This document shows, piece after piece, positions 15,885 through 24,693 of a stretch of 64,000 bases of DNA. The notes under the pieces are model-generated. The model saw nothing but the letters and a program-made list of their open reading frames with translations, was not told where the DNA came from and searched no databases. The DNA comes from Nostoc sp. 'Lobaria pulmonaria (5183) cyanobiont' (GTDB taxonomy: Bacteria; Cyanobacteriota; Cyanobacteriia; Cyanobacteriales; Nostocaceae): positions 496,001-560,000 of the forward strand of contig NZ_CP026692.1 of assembly GCF_002949795.1 (NCBI RefSeq), read 5' to 3'. The first letter of the stretch is position 1. Each line of letters begins with the position of its first letter. A program made the position numbers and the translations under genes.

Positions 15885-17699
15885 ATGAAGATAGTTGCAA
15901 AAAAGAAACTGTGGAAATATCTGTTTTGGTTGGGCCCATTCCTAATTACTGTTGGCTTAACAGTTGGGTTAGTCTCTGAACAGTGGGGATTAATTCCCTT
16001 AGTATTTTTGATTGGGGGAATTGTCATCAGTGGGTTAGGCTTAATATGGCAAAGCTACCAGAGTAACTGGTGGAACCGTCGTTCTACCCAAGCTGGGACT
16101 AATGCCCTAGTGGCAACTCTGGCAATATTAGCAATTTTGGGATTGATTAACTTTTTGGGAACTCGCTATCACTTGCGGGCAGACTTAACAGAAGCTCAAT
16201 TATTTACCCTCGCACCCCAGTCACGTGAATTAGTAAGGGTTTTACCACAGCCAGTTAAAGTATGGGTATTTGATATTAACCAAAATCCCCAAGACAGAGA
16301 ACTACTAGAAAATTATCAACGCCAAAGCTCAAAATTTAAATACGAGTATATCGACCCCCAAGCTAGACCAGGACTTGCAGAAAAGTTTGGCGTCAAAGAT
16401 TACGGGGAAGTTTATTTAGAATCTGGCGATAAACGGCAATTAGTACAAACAGTAAATCAAAATGAGCGTTTGTCAGAAATCAGATTAACTAGTCGCCTGC
16501 AACAACTAACAAATTCAACCACAGCCAAAGTTTACTTACTGCAAGGTCATGGCGAACGCCAACTTTCGCCTGGTAAAGATGCAATATCACAAGCAGTTCA
16601 GGGATTAGGCGATAAAAATTTCACAACATCACCCCTGAATTTAGGAGAAACTTCCAAAGTTCCTCAAGATGCGGCTGTCGTAATACTAGCTGGCCCCAAA
16701 CGAGGACTGTTTGAGGGTGAAGTCAAAGCTTTGCAAGAATATCTTAATCGCGGCGGTAACTTACTGCTGATGATTGATCCTAATACCGATCCCAAACTTA
16801 ATAGCTTGCTACAAGAGTGGGGTGTTCGTCTGGATAATCGTTTAGCAGTCGATGTCTCTGGCGAAAGCGTTGTAGGACTTGGCCCTGCTGCGCCCTTAGT
16901 AACAGAATACGGAAAACATCCAATTACCAAAGATTTCGGTAACGGTAATTCTTTTTATCCGATTGCCCGCCCACTGGAAATTACCTCTGTGCCTGGTGTT
17001 CAGGCTACTCCACTGCTACGAACCAAACCCTACCCCAGCAGTTGGGCAGAAAGCGACCTCCAAAGCGAAAAATTGGAGTTTAATGCAGATAAAGACCTGA
17101 AAGGGCCTTTAACCTTGGGCGTTGCCTTAACAAGAAAACAAACACCCAAATCTGCTTCCACTCCCCAAGCTGCACCTACACCTTCACCCCTACCATCACC
17201 AACCACTCAAAGCAAGACTAGCCCTACTGCTTCCCCTTCCCCCAAGACTCCGCAAGCCTTACCTTTACCATCACCAACCATTCAAAGCAAGGCTAGCCCT
17301 ACTGCTTCCCCTTCCCCCAAGACTCCGCAAGCGTTACCTCTACCATCACCAACCACTCAAAGTAAGGCTTCCCCTACTCCCCCTGCCTCCCCCCCCGCTC
17401 CTGCCCCTACTCCCTCATCTCAAACAGCTACGGAGTCACGGTTAGTAGTTTTAGGAAATTCCGATTTCGCCACCGATGGTTTGTTTCAACAGCAATTAAA
17501 TGGAGATGTATTCCTCAACTCAGTTACTTGGCTGAGTCAACAGGATGAGCAACCCCTTTCCATTCGTCCCAAAGAACCGAAAAATCGGCGGATAACCCTG
17601 ACAACCACACAAGGTAATCTTTTAATATTGTCATCTCTGTTGCTTTTACCTTTAATTGGGTTTGCGATCGCAGTTATTATTTGGTGGAAACGACGGTAG
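15885..17699 (+). CDS. GldG-like ABC-associated protein with Pro/Ser-rich insert
   Basis: A 604-residue protein with two N-terminal membrane helices (LFWLGPFLITVGLTVGLV and a second near 75-95), a large extracytoplasmic domain and a C-terminal helix (LLILSSLLLLPLIGFAIAV) followed by WWKRR. The domain carries LTEAQLFTLAPQSRELVRVL, VYLLQGHGERQLSPG and NRGGNLLLMIDPNTDP, the signature of GldG/ABC-type uncharacterised transport proteins. Between about 420 and 515 lies a low-complexity P/S/T linker made of a 25-residue repeat. It probably senses or scaffolds the GldA/GldF complex in the periplasm; this is inferred from context. Confidence 0.88.
   Translation: MKIVAKKKLWKYLFWLGPFLITVGLTVGLVSEQWGLIPLVFLIGGIVISGLGLIWQSYQSNWWNRRSTQAGTNALVATLAILAILGLINFLGTRYHLRADLTEAQLFTLAPQSRELVRVLPQPVKVWVFDINQNPQDRELLENYQRQSSKFKYEYIDPQARPGLAEKFGVKDYGEVYLESGDKRQLVQTVNQNERLSEIRLTSRLQQLTNSTTAKVYLLQGHGERQLSPGKDAISQAVQGLGDKNFTTSPLNLGETSKVPQDAAVVILAGPKRGLFEGEVKALQEYLNRGGNLLLMIDPNTDPKLNSLLQEWGVRLDNRLAVDVSGESVVGLGPAAPLVTEYGKHPITKDFGNGNSFYPIARPLEITSVPGVQATPLLRTKPYPSSWAESDLQSEKLEFNADKDLKGPLTLGVALTRKQTPKSASTPQAAPTPSPLPSPTTQSKTSPTASPSPKTPQALPLPSPTIQSKASPTASPSPKTPQALPLPSPTTQSKASPTPPASPPAPAPTPSSQTATESRLVVLGNSDFATDGLFQQQLNGDVFLNSVTWLSQQDEQPLSIRPKEPKNRRITLTTTQGNLLILSSLLLLPLIGFAIAVIIWWKRR
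17205..17400 (+). repeat. 75-bp in-frame tandem repeat in the gldG-like gene
   Basis: Copies start at 17205, 17280 and 17355 (period 75 bases, 25 residues): TQSKTSPTASPSPKTPQALP / IQSKASPTASPSPKTPQALP / TQSKASPTP, with LPSPT between. The third copy degenerates into PPASPPAPAPTPS. Near-identity at DNA level implies recent duplication and probable length variation between strains. Confidence 0.85.
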
Positions 17700-17749
17700 A
17701 GTGAAGAATTCTCTCTCAATTCCAATGACAAATGACAAATGACTAAAAA

Positions 17750-18376
17750 ATGAAATTGCCGCGAACGACTTTAATTTTGATACTGGTAGCACTGGGTTTA
17801 GGTGGTTTTGTTTACTTCTATGAAATTCGGGGTGCAACTGTGCGAGAAGAAACAAAAGAGCAAAAGCAGAAAATTTTCTCTTTTGGAGAAAATGATGTGC
17901 AGTCTTTAACAGTCAAGACAAAAAAACTCACCCTGAATCTGGAAGGTAACCCTGAATCTTCTAGTAACCCCAAGTGGTTAATCAAATCTCCGATATCTGG
18001 GCCAGCAAATGATGCTATTGTTTCTTATTTAATGGATTTGTTGGTCAAGGGTAATAGCGAGCGTACTTTACCAACTCCAGCAAAACAGCTTGAAGAATTT
18101 GCCTTAGAACCACCCCAAGCAACTATTAATATCACCCTGAAAAACCGACAAAGCCATCAGTTTATTTTGGGTAAATCTAACTTTAACGGTCGTTTCTTGT
18201 ATGCTCAAGCTGACCCTACTGCGAAACCTGATGGAAATATAAATGTGCTGTTGGTATCTACAGATTTTGCCAATGCCGTGAATCGGGAACTATCAGAGTG
18301 GAAACAACCTGTAGATAATAGTCAGAAACTTCCTCCGCTCACCATTCCCAATCCGACTCCGACAAACAGCAAATAA
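17750..18376 (+). CDS. DUF4340-domain protein
   Basis: A 208-residue protein with one N-terminal signal-anchor helix (TTLILILVALGLGGFVYFYE) and an extracytoplasmic domain: FSFGENDVQSLTVKTKKLTL, PKWLIKSPISGPANDAIVSY, LEEFALEPPQATINITLKNR. These match DUF4340, which regularly follows GldG-like genes. Length is short compared with the 300-450 residues often seen, so it has one repeat of the domain. It is fourth in the ABC cassette, 50 bases after the GldG-like gene with an AATGACAAATGAC repeat as spacer. Confidence 0.82.
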   Translation: MKLPRTTLILILVALGLGGFVYFYEIRGATVREETKEQKQKIFSFGENDVQSLTVKTKKLTLNLEGNPESSSNPKWLIKSPISGPANDAIVSYLMDLLVKGNSERTLPTPAKQLEEFALEPPQATINITLKNRQSHQFILGKSNFNGRFLYAQADPTAKPDGNINVLLVSTDFANAVNRELSEWKQPVDNSQKLPPLTIPNPTPTNSK

Positions 18377-18402
18377 TTAATTCCAATTCTGGCGATATTA
18401 TT

Positions 18403-19257
18403 ATGACAAATCCGACAGCAACATTGCTGATTTCCTGTGCCGATCGAAGGGGACTAGTGGCAAAATTTGCCAATTTCATCTATTCTAACGGTGGTAATAT
18501 TATCCATGCAGATCAACACACAGATTTTGCTGCTGGGTTATTCCTTACGCGCATTGAATGGCAGCTAGATGGGTTTAATTTGCCACGAGAATTTATTGCC
18601 CCGGCTTTTAATGCGATCGCACAACCTTTAGGTGCTAAATGGGAATTACGTTTTTCTGATACAGTACCACGCATTGCTATTTGGGTAAGTCGGCAAGACC
18701 ATTGTCTATTTGACTTAATTTGGAGACAACGCGCCAAAGAATTTATTGCTGAAATTCCTTTAATTATTAGTAACCATTCTAATTTAAATGTAGTGGCAGA
18801 ACAATTTAATATCGAATTTCAGCACATTCCCATCAATAAAGATAATAGATCAGAACAAGAAGCTCAACAACTAGAATTACTTTGTAAATACAAAATAGAT
18901 TTAGTTGTATTGGCGAAGTATATGCAGATTGTTAGTGCAAGTTTTATTAGTCAATTTCCGCAAATTATTAATATACATCATTCATTTTTACCAGCTTTTA
19001 TTGGAGCCAACCCTTATCACCGAGCTTTTGAACGTGGTGTGAAAATTATTGGCGCAACAGCCCATTATGCCACTCCTGATTTAGATGCAGGCCCAATTAT
19101 TGAACAAGATGTGGTGCGAGTCAGTCACCGTGATGAAGTTGATGATTTGGTGAGAAAAGGCAAAGATTTGGAGAGAATTGTATTAGCAAGAGCAGTGCGA
19201 TCGCACTTACAAAATCGTGTATTAGTGTATGGTAATAGAACAGTAGTATTTGAGTGA
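18403..19257 (+). CDS. purU: Formyltetrahydrofolate deformylase
   Basis: A 284-residue PurU. The N-terminal ACT domain (about 5-85) begins TATLLISCADRRGLVAKFAN. The C-terminal formyltransferase-like hydrolase domain (about 88-284) has LVVLAKYMQIVSASFISQFP, INIHHSFLPAFIGANPYHRA and ATAHYATPDLDAGPIIEQDV; the Asn-His-Asp catalytic set is present. It hydrolyses 10-formyl-THF to THF and formate in the cytoplasm, balancing one-carbon pools and supplying formate for purine synthesis. It follows the DUF4340 gene by 26 bases and may be co-transcribed. Confidence 0.95.
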   Translation: MTNPTATLLISCADRRGLVAKFANFIYSNGGNIIHADQHTDFAAGLFLTRIEWQLDGFNLPREFIAPAFNAIAQPLGAKWELRFSDTVPRIAIWVSRQDHCLFDLIWRQRAKEFIAEIPLIISNHSNLNVVAEQFNIEFQHIPINKDNRSEQEAQQLELLCKYKIDLVVLAKYMQIVSASFISQFPQIINIHHSFLPAFIGANPYHRAFERGVKIIGATAHYATPDLDAGPIIEQDVVRVSHRDEVDDLVRKGKDLERIVLARAVRSHLQNRVLVYGNRTVVFE

Positions 19258-19296
19258 TTTTATATCCGAACGAATTTAATTCGGGACTATACAAAC

Positions 19297-19318
19297 AAAG
19301 TCCGCCTACGCGGACTTT
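19297..19318 (+). terminator. Hairpin downstream of purU
   Basis: AAAGTCCGC-ctac-GCGGACTTT is a perfect 9-bp stem with a 4-base loop, 40 bases after the purU stop, followed by AGAAAAT rather than a T-run. A second small palindrome (CGAATTTAATTCG) precedes it. It is a probable transcript end or stabiliser, placed between convergent genes. Confidence 0.5.
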
Positions 19319-19353
19319 AGAAAATAGTTATTTAAAGAATTGCCGTAGCTGTT

Positions 19354-19878
19354 TTAGTTAGCTGAAACTACCTCTGTCTCATCTTTCGATTCATCTCTGA
19401 TTTTAAAGTAGTAATAAAGATTACCAACAGTTAGGTCTGATGCCTGTTGCAAATTAGATGTAACTAATGTTTTATAACCAGTAATTACAGCTTGTTCACT
19501 AATATAAAATTCGTACTCTCTACGTAATTCAGGCTCGAATATAAATAGTAACTGGTCACGAAGCGAATAAAAATGAGATTTTTCGGCTAAACTCTCATAT
19601 ACTAATTGTTCTGGCGGTTCTGCTAAATTGATTGTGGAGTAGTGAGTATCTGAGTTATTAAAATCAGCGCTACTTAAAAGTTTTAATTCTGATGAAGGAA
19701 GCGATTGTATCCAATTAATATGATTTTGCCACGAATCCAATACTGCTAAATCATGATTTTTAATGCGGATAATTTCGGGAAAGAGAAAATCAAGCTCATC
19801 ATGTGATTCACAACGATTAATTACAGTGAGAGCATCTTGACAGATTTTATCTTGGAGTAGGATGAGGCGATCGCTCAC
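19354..19878 (-). CDS. Hypothetical protein (174 aa)
   Basis: A 174-residue acidic soluble protein: MSDRLILLQDKICQDALTVI at the start, a central helical region with many aromatic residues (LDSWQNHINWIQSLPSSE) and LRREYEFYISEQAVITGYKT late. No signal, membrane helix or catalytic motif is seen. It is convergent with purU and stands alone. It is probably a lineage-specific cyanobacterial protein; function unknown. Confidence 0.65.
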   Translation of the reverse strand: MSDRLILLQDKICQDALTVINRCESHDELDFLFPEIIRIKNHDLAVLDSWQNHINWIQSLPSSELKLLSSADFNNSDTHYSTINLAEPPEQLVYESLAEKSHFYSLRDQLLFIFEPELRREYEFYISEQAVITGYKTLVTSNLQQASDLTVGNLYYYFKIRDESKDETEVVSAN

Positions 19879-20217
19879 TGCTGAAACCTCATTCTGTACC
19901 TGACTTTTCCCATTAAGTCTTCAAAGGGTTACTCACAATAGATTTAAGAGAAAGTACAACATATACGGTACAGTAATTAAAATTCGGTGCTAGTCAGTAA
20001 GCTTTTCGAGACTTTACGGTAAAAGTCAGATGCTAAAACAGTATCTCTTTTTTTGGCTGTTTCTCTGGCTCTAGTGATGAACGGCAAAATCCCCTATTTC
20101 AGATTTTCCGAGGTTCCGCTGTGGTTTGCGGTCAAAGCCGCAACGCGAATGGACTGAAAAATTCCGCGAAAATTTCGGTGTAGCTTTTGTAGGATGAGAT
20201 TAGACGATGAGGAAAAT
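19879..20217. other. Spacer, transition to GC-rich segment
   Basis: There is no gene. Composition shifts from AT-rich before about 20080 to GC-richer afterwards (GTTCCGCTGTGGTTTGCGGT, CCGCAACGCGAATGG), marking the left edge of the foreign-looking propeller gene. Confidence 0.45.
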
Positions 20218-21570
20218 ATGAAACTGGTGAATTTGATGAATTGCGCTGCTTGGCTGCTCTTTGCCGCGGCCTTTGCAGTTGTCGGTCAGGAAAGCGCCGC
20301 CGCTCCGGGATTCGATTTTAAAGGTCGCCTGCTCGTCTCGGTGTCGGACGCAGATATGGTTCCTTCGGCGTATATTGACGGCAATCTCGGTGCGGTGGAC
20401 GGGGCGGACGCGCTTTCGGTCATTCGCCTGGACAGACCGCTGCGCGAACTCAAAGCGATCGAAATTCCTGCCAGCAATTCGGTCACGGGTCCTCCCTCAT
20501 CTCTCGCTGTCACGCCCAACGGCAAATACGCCGTCGTCATCGAAACACTCGGACAGCGCACGGCAGGTAGGTCAGATCAAAAGCTCAAAGACCTTCCTTT
20601 AGGGCGCACAATCACAGTCGTTGACTTGTCCAACCCCGACCGTCCGCGCGTCAGTCAGCAAATCGAAGGCTTTCGGCAGCCGATAGCGGTGGCGATCAAC
20701 TACAACGGTACGCTCGTCGCCGTTTCATACAGACCGGGCGGCGACGGCAAAACGACACCGCTCGCCGTTTACCGTTTGCAAAATGGCAAACTGAGTGCGC
20801 CGCTCGTGCCGCAGATTCCTGGCTGGACGGCGGGCGATTCGCTATCGCACGTTGAGTTTCACCCGACAGAGAACATTCTCGCGCTGGTCAACGAGACAAA
20901 GCCGACTCTCTCATTCGTTCGAGTAAGCGATAACGGAAGCGGCATCACACTCGCGCCTTGGGGCAATACGATTCAGATAGAATTCAATCCGTTTCAGATG
21001 CGTTTTACTCCGAACGGACGCTGCGCCATCATCAACTCGGCTTACACTGGAGCTGCCATCACCGGTCCCGGCTCGTATTTCTTTTCGCCGCGCGGCTCGG
21101 TGCAGAGCATCCGGCTCGCGGCGGATACAGCGGCGGACGGTACGCCTATTCACCGGATGATTGCGCGAGCCAGCACGGGTTTTATCCCTGAAGGCTTAAA
21201 CATCAGTCCCGACGGACGATGGATCGTGACGACCAATCTTGAAAACAGCACGTTTGCCCCAAACGATCCGCGTCAGGAATTCTTCTCGTCGCTGACGCTG
21301 CTGCGGCTCGATTCCGAAAACGGTTTCTTAAACCGCGTCGGCGATTTCGCGTTCGACGGCGTATTGCCAGAAACAGCGGTGTTCGACAACTCCAGTCGCT
21401 ATCTTGCCGTCACTAACTTCACCGATTTCGACCAGCAGCAAAAGGGTGGTTCGATAGATTTTTGGCGGCTCGTTGAAAGCCGCACCGAGCCGCAGCGCGT
21501 CGAACTGGTCAAGACAAATTACTCCGTTCCGGTCACGCGCGGGGTGCACACGATGAAGATTGTTCGTTGA
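20218..21570 (+). CDS. Secreted beta-propeller protein (YncE/lactonase-like), GC-rich
   Basis: A 450-residue protein with a signal peptide (MKLVNLMNCAAWLLFAAAFA, then VVGQESAAAP) and repeated propeller blades: SSLAVTPNGKYAVVIETLGQ, PIAVAINYNGTLVAVSYRPG, LSHVEFHPTENILALVNETK, MRFTPNGRCAIINSAYTGAA, EGLNISPDGRWIVTTNLENS. The pattern P.G....V resembles YncE/surface-antigen or lactonase-like seven-bladed propellers. The ATG at 20218, with GAGGAAA just before it, is better than the one at 20194. GC content and codons (GCC, CGC, GGC-rich) differ sharply from both neighbours, suggesting recent horizontal acquisition. Function unknown. Confidence 0.8.
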   Translation: MKLVNLMNCAAWLLFAAAFAVVGQESAAAPGFDFKGRLLVSVSDADMVPSAYIDGNLGAVDGADALSVIRLDRPLRELKAIEIPASNSVTGPPSSLAVTPNGKYAVVIETLGQRTAGRSDQKLKDLPLGRTITVVDLSNPDRPRVSQQIEGFRQPIAVAINYNGTLVAVSYRPGGDGKTTPLAVYRLQNGKLSAPLVPQIPGWTAGDSLSHVEFHPTENILALVNETKPTLSFVRVSDNGSGITLAPWGNTIQIEFNPFQMRFTPNGRCAIINSAYTGAAITGPGSYFFSPRGSVQSIRLAADTAADGTPIHRMIARASTGFIPEGLNISPDGRWIVTTNLENSTFAPNDPRQEFFSSLTLLRLDSENGFLNRVGDFAFDGVLPETAVFDNSSRYLAVTNFTDFDQQQKGGSIDFWRLVESRTEPQRVELVKTNYSVPVTRGVHTMKIVR

Positions 21571-21633
21571 AACCTTAATCTATTGCTCAGAAGAAAGCGG
21601 TTCTCTCAGCTTGCTCCTGACGATGGTGAATTG

Positions 21634-21828
21634 ATGAAGATGATACACTCACAAGCGATCGCACTTTACGAAAATCTCCTCGAACAGCAGGAAAAAGCTC
21701 ACAATGAAACCCTGGAACAACGTGAGGCTGAAAAGATGTGGATTTACCAAAAGCGCCAAGAACTTGAGCAAGTACAAAATGGGCTAGAAGTCATTCTCAG
21801 TAAATGCACCAGTGATAGTAAAAATTAA
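21634..21828 (+). CDS. Small coiled-coil hypothetical protein (64 aa)
   Basis: A 64-residue, highly charged, almost entirely helical protein: MKMIHSQAIALYENLLEQQE, then KAHNETLEQREAEKMWIYQK and RQELEQVQNGLEVILSKC. The frame extends upstream to a TTG at 21583. It may be a small regulator or the tail of a lost gene, since the upstream part (FSQLAPDDGEL) directly follows the GC-rich propeller gene. It is AT-rich and HIP1-bearing, so it is native DNA. Confidence 0.4.
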   Translation: MKMIHSQAIALYENLLEQQEKAHNETLEQREAEKMWIYQKRQELEQVQNGLEVILSKCTSDSKN

Positions 21829-21936
21829 ACAACTGAATGACCTCAAAAGACATATTACAACCATCCTCCACGCAGTTATATCTGGCTAAAATGCTTTAAG
21901 AAGCGATCGCGCTTTGTTATAGTCGCCAGTTTCATA

Positions 21937-24225
21937 ATGCAATTTACAGATAAACGTCCTCTGGGTTGGTTGTTGCAGCAGTTTCAACTCCAGCCAGGTA
22001 AGCCCGCCCTTTCCTCTGGATTGCGTAGCCTTTTTATACTGGGTGTCCCGATTGGAATTGGAATCATTACAGGTCATGCTGCTGAAAGTGCGATCGCCAC
22101 TATGGCAGCTTGGTTCGTTGGGATGGTAAATGTTGACGGAGCCTACCGTCAGCGAGCGATTGCGATGATCGCAGCTACGATTGGGGTAACTGTGATGTTC
22201 CTAATCGCAAGTCTGGTTAGCAGTCATCTCTGGTTAGCTGTCCCGACCACATTCTTGGTAATATTTATCACAGGTTTAGCAAATCTCTATGGCAACGTGG
22301 CTGCATCTGTCAGCTTGATTACTTCGATCATGTTTGTGATTGCGCTGGCTAGATTCGCTGCATTTTCTAATTTGTCTACTCTTATTCAACACTGTGGGCT
22401 ATGTCTGGCTGGTGGAACATGGACAACTGTCTTGTCATTAGGACTGTGGGTGGTGCGTCCTTATGTACCTGCAATGCAGATAGTCGCTAACTGTTATCTC
22501 TCATTAAGCAATTTTGTGGACTTGGCAGGCCACAGAGCATTAAATCCAAAAGATCGTCAGCAGTGGGAACAGCAATTTTTGCAAGCTCAGGATACACTCA
22601 TTCAGAACTTGACATCTGCCCGTAGCGTCTGGACAACTATCTGGACTAGGCAAAGAGGAGCTAACCTACGAGGAAATCAGTTACTCGTATTAATTGAGGA
22701 TATAAATCAAATTGTCAATTCTGTTGTAGCACTGAACGAACTATTAGCGATCGCATCCGAACATCAACTATTTTCTCGGTTACAGCCAGAAATTCAGCAA
22801 GTGATAGAACAATTGGCAATTGCTCTGCAAATGTTATCACGAGCGATCGCTAAAGGAAAAAACTCACCTCACTTAGGGGATCTGGATCGAAGTATTGAAG
22901 CACTAGAACACCAAAGGCAAGTTCTGCGTTCTCAAGTCCTCAATCAAACCATCACTGCTCAGACAGATGAATATTCCGATCTAGTTAACCTTGGGAAAAT
23001 TACAGCCAGTCTGACAAAGCTGGCAGAGCAAATTCATACTGATGCAGAGATTGTTACAGATTTAAGCCAAGGAAAACAACGCAACAGCATTGCCCAGCGA
23101 GATATTTCCCCCCCAGCCCAACCAGAGCGTTCTACAATTATTGATACGCTGCGAAATAACTTCACTTTTGATTCAGTCCTCTTTCGTCATGCGTTGCGTC
23201 TGGCACTAATCACAACGCTTGCGGAATTACTTGCCTCGCTATTCCAACTACCTAGAGGCTACTGGATAACGCTCACAGCTTTAGTTGCACTTAAACCCAA
23301 CTTTGGGGGAACGTCACAGACAACAGTCCAAAGAGTTATCGGTACTATTTTAGGTGGAATTATCGGTATTGCTCTGGTTTTACTAGTTAAGAATCAATTA
23401 GCGATCGCAGTTTGTTTCCTGGTGCTTGTGTTTGTGGCGATGTCGGTGCGACCGTTAAGCTACAGTATATTCACCATACTACTCACTCCCGCCATCATAT
23501 TGCTACTCAACATTATTAGTGCAGGTGGCTGGAAGGTTGGAGTATTGCGGATCTTCGATAGCTTTGCTGGGGGTGCCTTAGCACTGCTTGGTAGCTATTT
23601 GCTTTTCCCGCGTTGGGAACGACAGCAACTTCCTGCACAACTGGAAAAGACAATTCGAGCTAATCTTGCTTACTTTCAACAGGTAATTGCTAACTATCTC
23701 CATACAGAACATAATGCGTTTGCTGATTCTATCAACATGCTACGCCACCAAGCAGCGCTAGAAAATGTCAACGCCAACGCCGCAGCTCAACGATTGTTCA
23801 GCGAACCTCGTCACATTCAGGGAGAAATCGAACCTGTAATGACGCTGATGACATATATTCGTGGCTTTTTCAGTTCGGTAACAACTTTGACAGAACATCT
23901 GCGGGAATTTAGCGGCGAGTACCAGTTTACTGAACTCAAGCGACTTGCCGATACCATTGTGCAAGTTTTGCAAAACTTAGCAGATGCCCTTGGGCAGGGA
24001 CAGCCACCTCAACCATTACCAGCGCTGGATAGCTATCTCGAAGCAATTCACAACCAAATCCAACAGCTACATACTGCTCGGTTATCAGAGATTGCTACCA
24101 ATTCCAACACTTTAACTCCCACATTACAAGCCGTTCGAGAACAAACTCTGCTCTCCACAGAACTCGATCGAATTGTTAATGAAATTAAAGTTATGCACTG
24201 TGTAATTGCTCGTCTGCAAGAATAA
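21937..24225 (+). CDS. FUSC-family inner-membrane protein (YccS/aromatic-acid exporter-like)
   Basis: A 762-residue protein with two membrane halves. The N-terminal helices run from about 30 to 180 (SLFILGVPIGIGIITGHAAE; VPTTFLVIFITGLANLYGNV). A cytoplasmic helical domain spans about 190-400, and a second FUSC-like domain about 420-560 (FRHALRLALITTLAELLASL, GYWITLTALVALKPNFGGTS, RVIGTILGGIIGIALVLLVK). A C-terminal helical tail follows. The PRGYW..LT...V..P..G.T..R..GT..G motif is characteristic of FUSC/YccS/AaeB proteins, associated with export of aromatic acids or similar compounds. Monocistronic. Confidence 0.87.
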   Translation: MQFTDKRPLGWLLQQFQLQPGKPALSSGLRSLFILGVPIGIGIITGHAAESAIATMAAWFVGMVNVDGAYRQRAIAMIAATIGVTVMFLIASLVSSHLWLAVPTTFLVIFITGLANLYGNVAASVSLITSIMFVIALARFAAFSNLSTLIQHCGLCLAGGTWTTVLSLGLWVVRPYVPAMQIVANCYLSLSNFVDLAGHRALNPKDRQQWEQQFLQAQDTLIQNLTSARSVWTTIWTRQRGANLRGNQLLVLIEDINQIVNSVVALNELLAIASEHQLFSRLQPEIQQVIEQLAIALQMLSRAIAKGKNSPHLGDLDRSIEALEHQRQVLRSQVLNQTITAQTDEYSDLVNLGKITASLTKLAEQIHTDAEIVTDLSQGKQRNSIAQRDISPPAQPERSTIIDTLRNNFTFDSVLFRHALRLALITTLAELLASLFQLPRGYWITLTALVALKPNFGGTSQTTVQRVIGTILGGIIGIALVLLVKNQLAIAVCFLVLVFVAMSVRPLSYSIFTILLTPAIILLLNIISAGGWKVGVLRIFDSFAGGALALLGSYLLFPRWERQQLPAQLEKTIRANLAYFQQVIANYLHTEHNAFADSINMLRHQAALENVNANAAAQRLFSEPRHIQGEIEPVMTLMTYIRGFFSSVTTLTEHLREFSGEYQFTELKRLADTIVQVLQNLADALGQGQPPQPLPALDSYLEAIHNQIQQLHTARLSEIATNSNTLTPTLQAVREQTLLSTELDRIVNEIKVMHCVIARLQE

Positions 24226-24397
24226 TTTTCTTTTCCCCCTGGCGCTGCGCTTTGCGCATCACGCGGGTGTTAACCTCTTGATTTTTTGTGAGTCTACGAT
24301 CGCAGCTACCAGTTTGGCAGGATCGGCTGGTTTTGCAATATGGAGTTAAAATCCGGCTGTAAAAACCTGTTTTTGTGTGGTTTCTGCGACGTAAACA

Positions 24398-24434
24398 CTT
24401 AGTACAGCATTTCATTAATTCGTAGCGAATTAAA
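24398..24434 (-). repeat. 37-bp dispersed repeat, copy 1
   Basis: The reverse complement of this segment matches 31559-31595 in 33 of 37 positions, centred on CTACGAATTAATGAAATGCT. In this copy TTAATTCG-tag-CGAATTAA also forms a small palindrome (24416-24434). Confidence 0.65.
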
Positions 24435-24436
24435 GA

Positions 24437-24604
24437 AATGGCAATGCATCCCAATACAATCTTAATGCGTCCCCCTGCAATGCCAATGCATCCCCTTGCA
24501 ATGCCAATGCATCCCCCTGCAATGCCAATGCATCCCCCTGCAATGCCAATGCGCCCCTCTGCAATGCCAATGCTTCCCCTTGCAATGCCAATGCATCCCC
24601 CTAC
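24437..24604 (+). repeat. 21-bp tandem repeat (8 units)
   Basis: Eight consecutive 21-base units beginning AATGCCAATGCATCCCCCTG, with 0-6 changes each and the edge units most diverged. Because 21 is divisible by three, one frame (24438-24683) encodes a seven-residue repeat MPMHPPA. The frame has no good ribosome binding site and ends in unrelated sequence, so I treat the DNA repeat as the feature and do not call a gene. Confidence 0.85.
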
Positions 24605-24693
24605 ATTAAAAATGCTATGCTTTTACGCAAAACTGTATCTAGGGCGATCGCGGGAATTTGCCAACCTAAATGGCGGACTATAAGGAAGGTACT

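Noticed and set aside
21886-22077. Minus-strand 63-aa frame whose end (KLHYETGDYNKARSLLKAF) resembles a TPR helix pair
   Set aside because: Only about 17 residues lie outside the FUSC gene; the rest is antisense to its conserved start. Too short to call a TPR relic.
24437-24604. CRISPR array
   Set aside because: The 21-bp units are contiguous with no unique spacers and no cas genes are near. No CRISPR array was seen elsewhere in the window.
24438-24683. 81-aa frame coding MPMHPPA repeats
   Set aside because: No ribosome binding site, and the tail is unrelated sequence. Kept only as a DNA repeat and a low-certainty finding.
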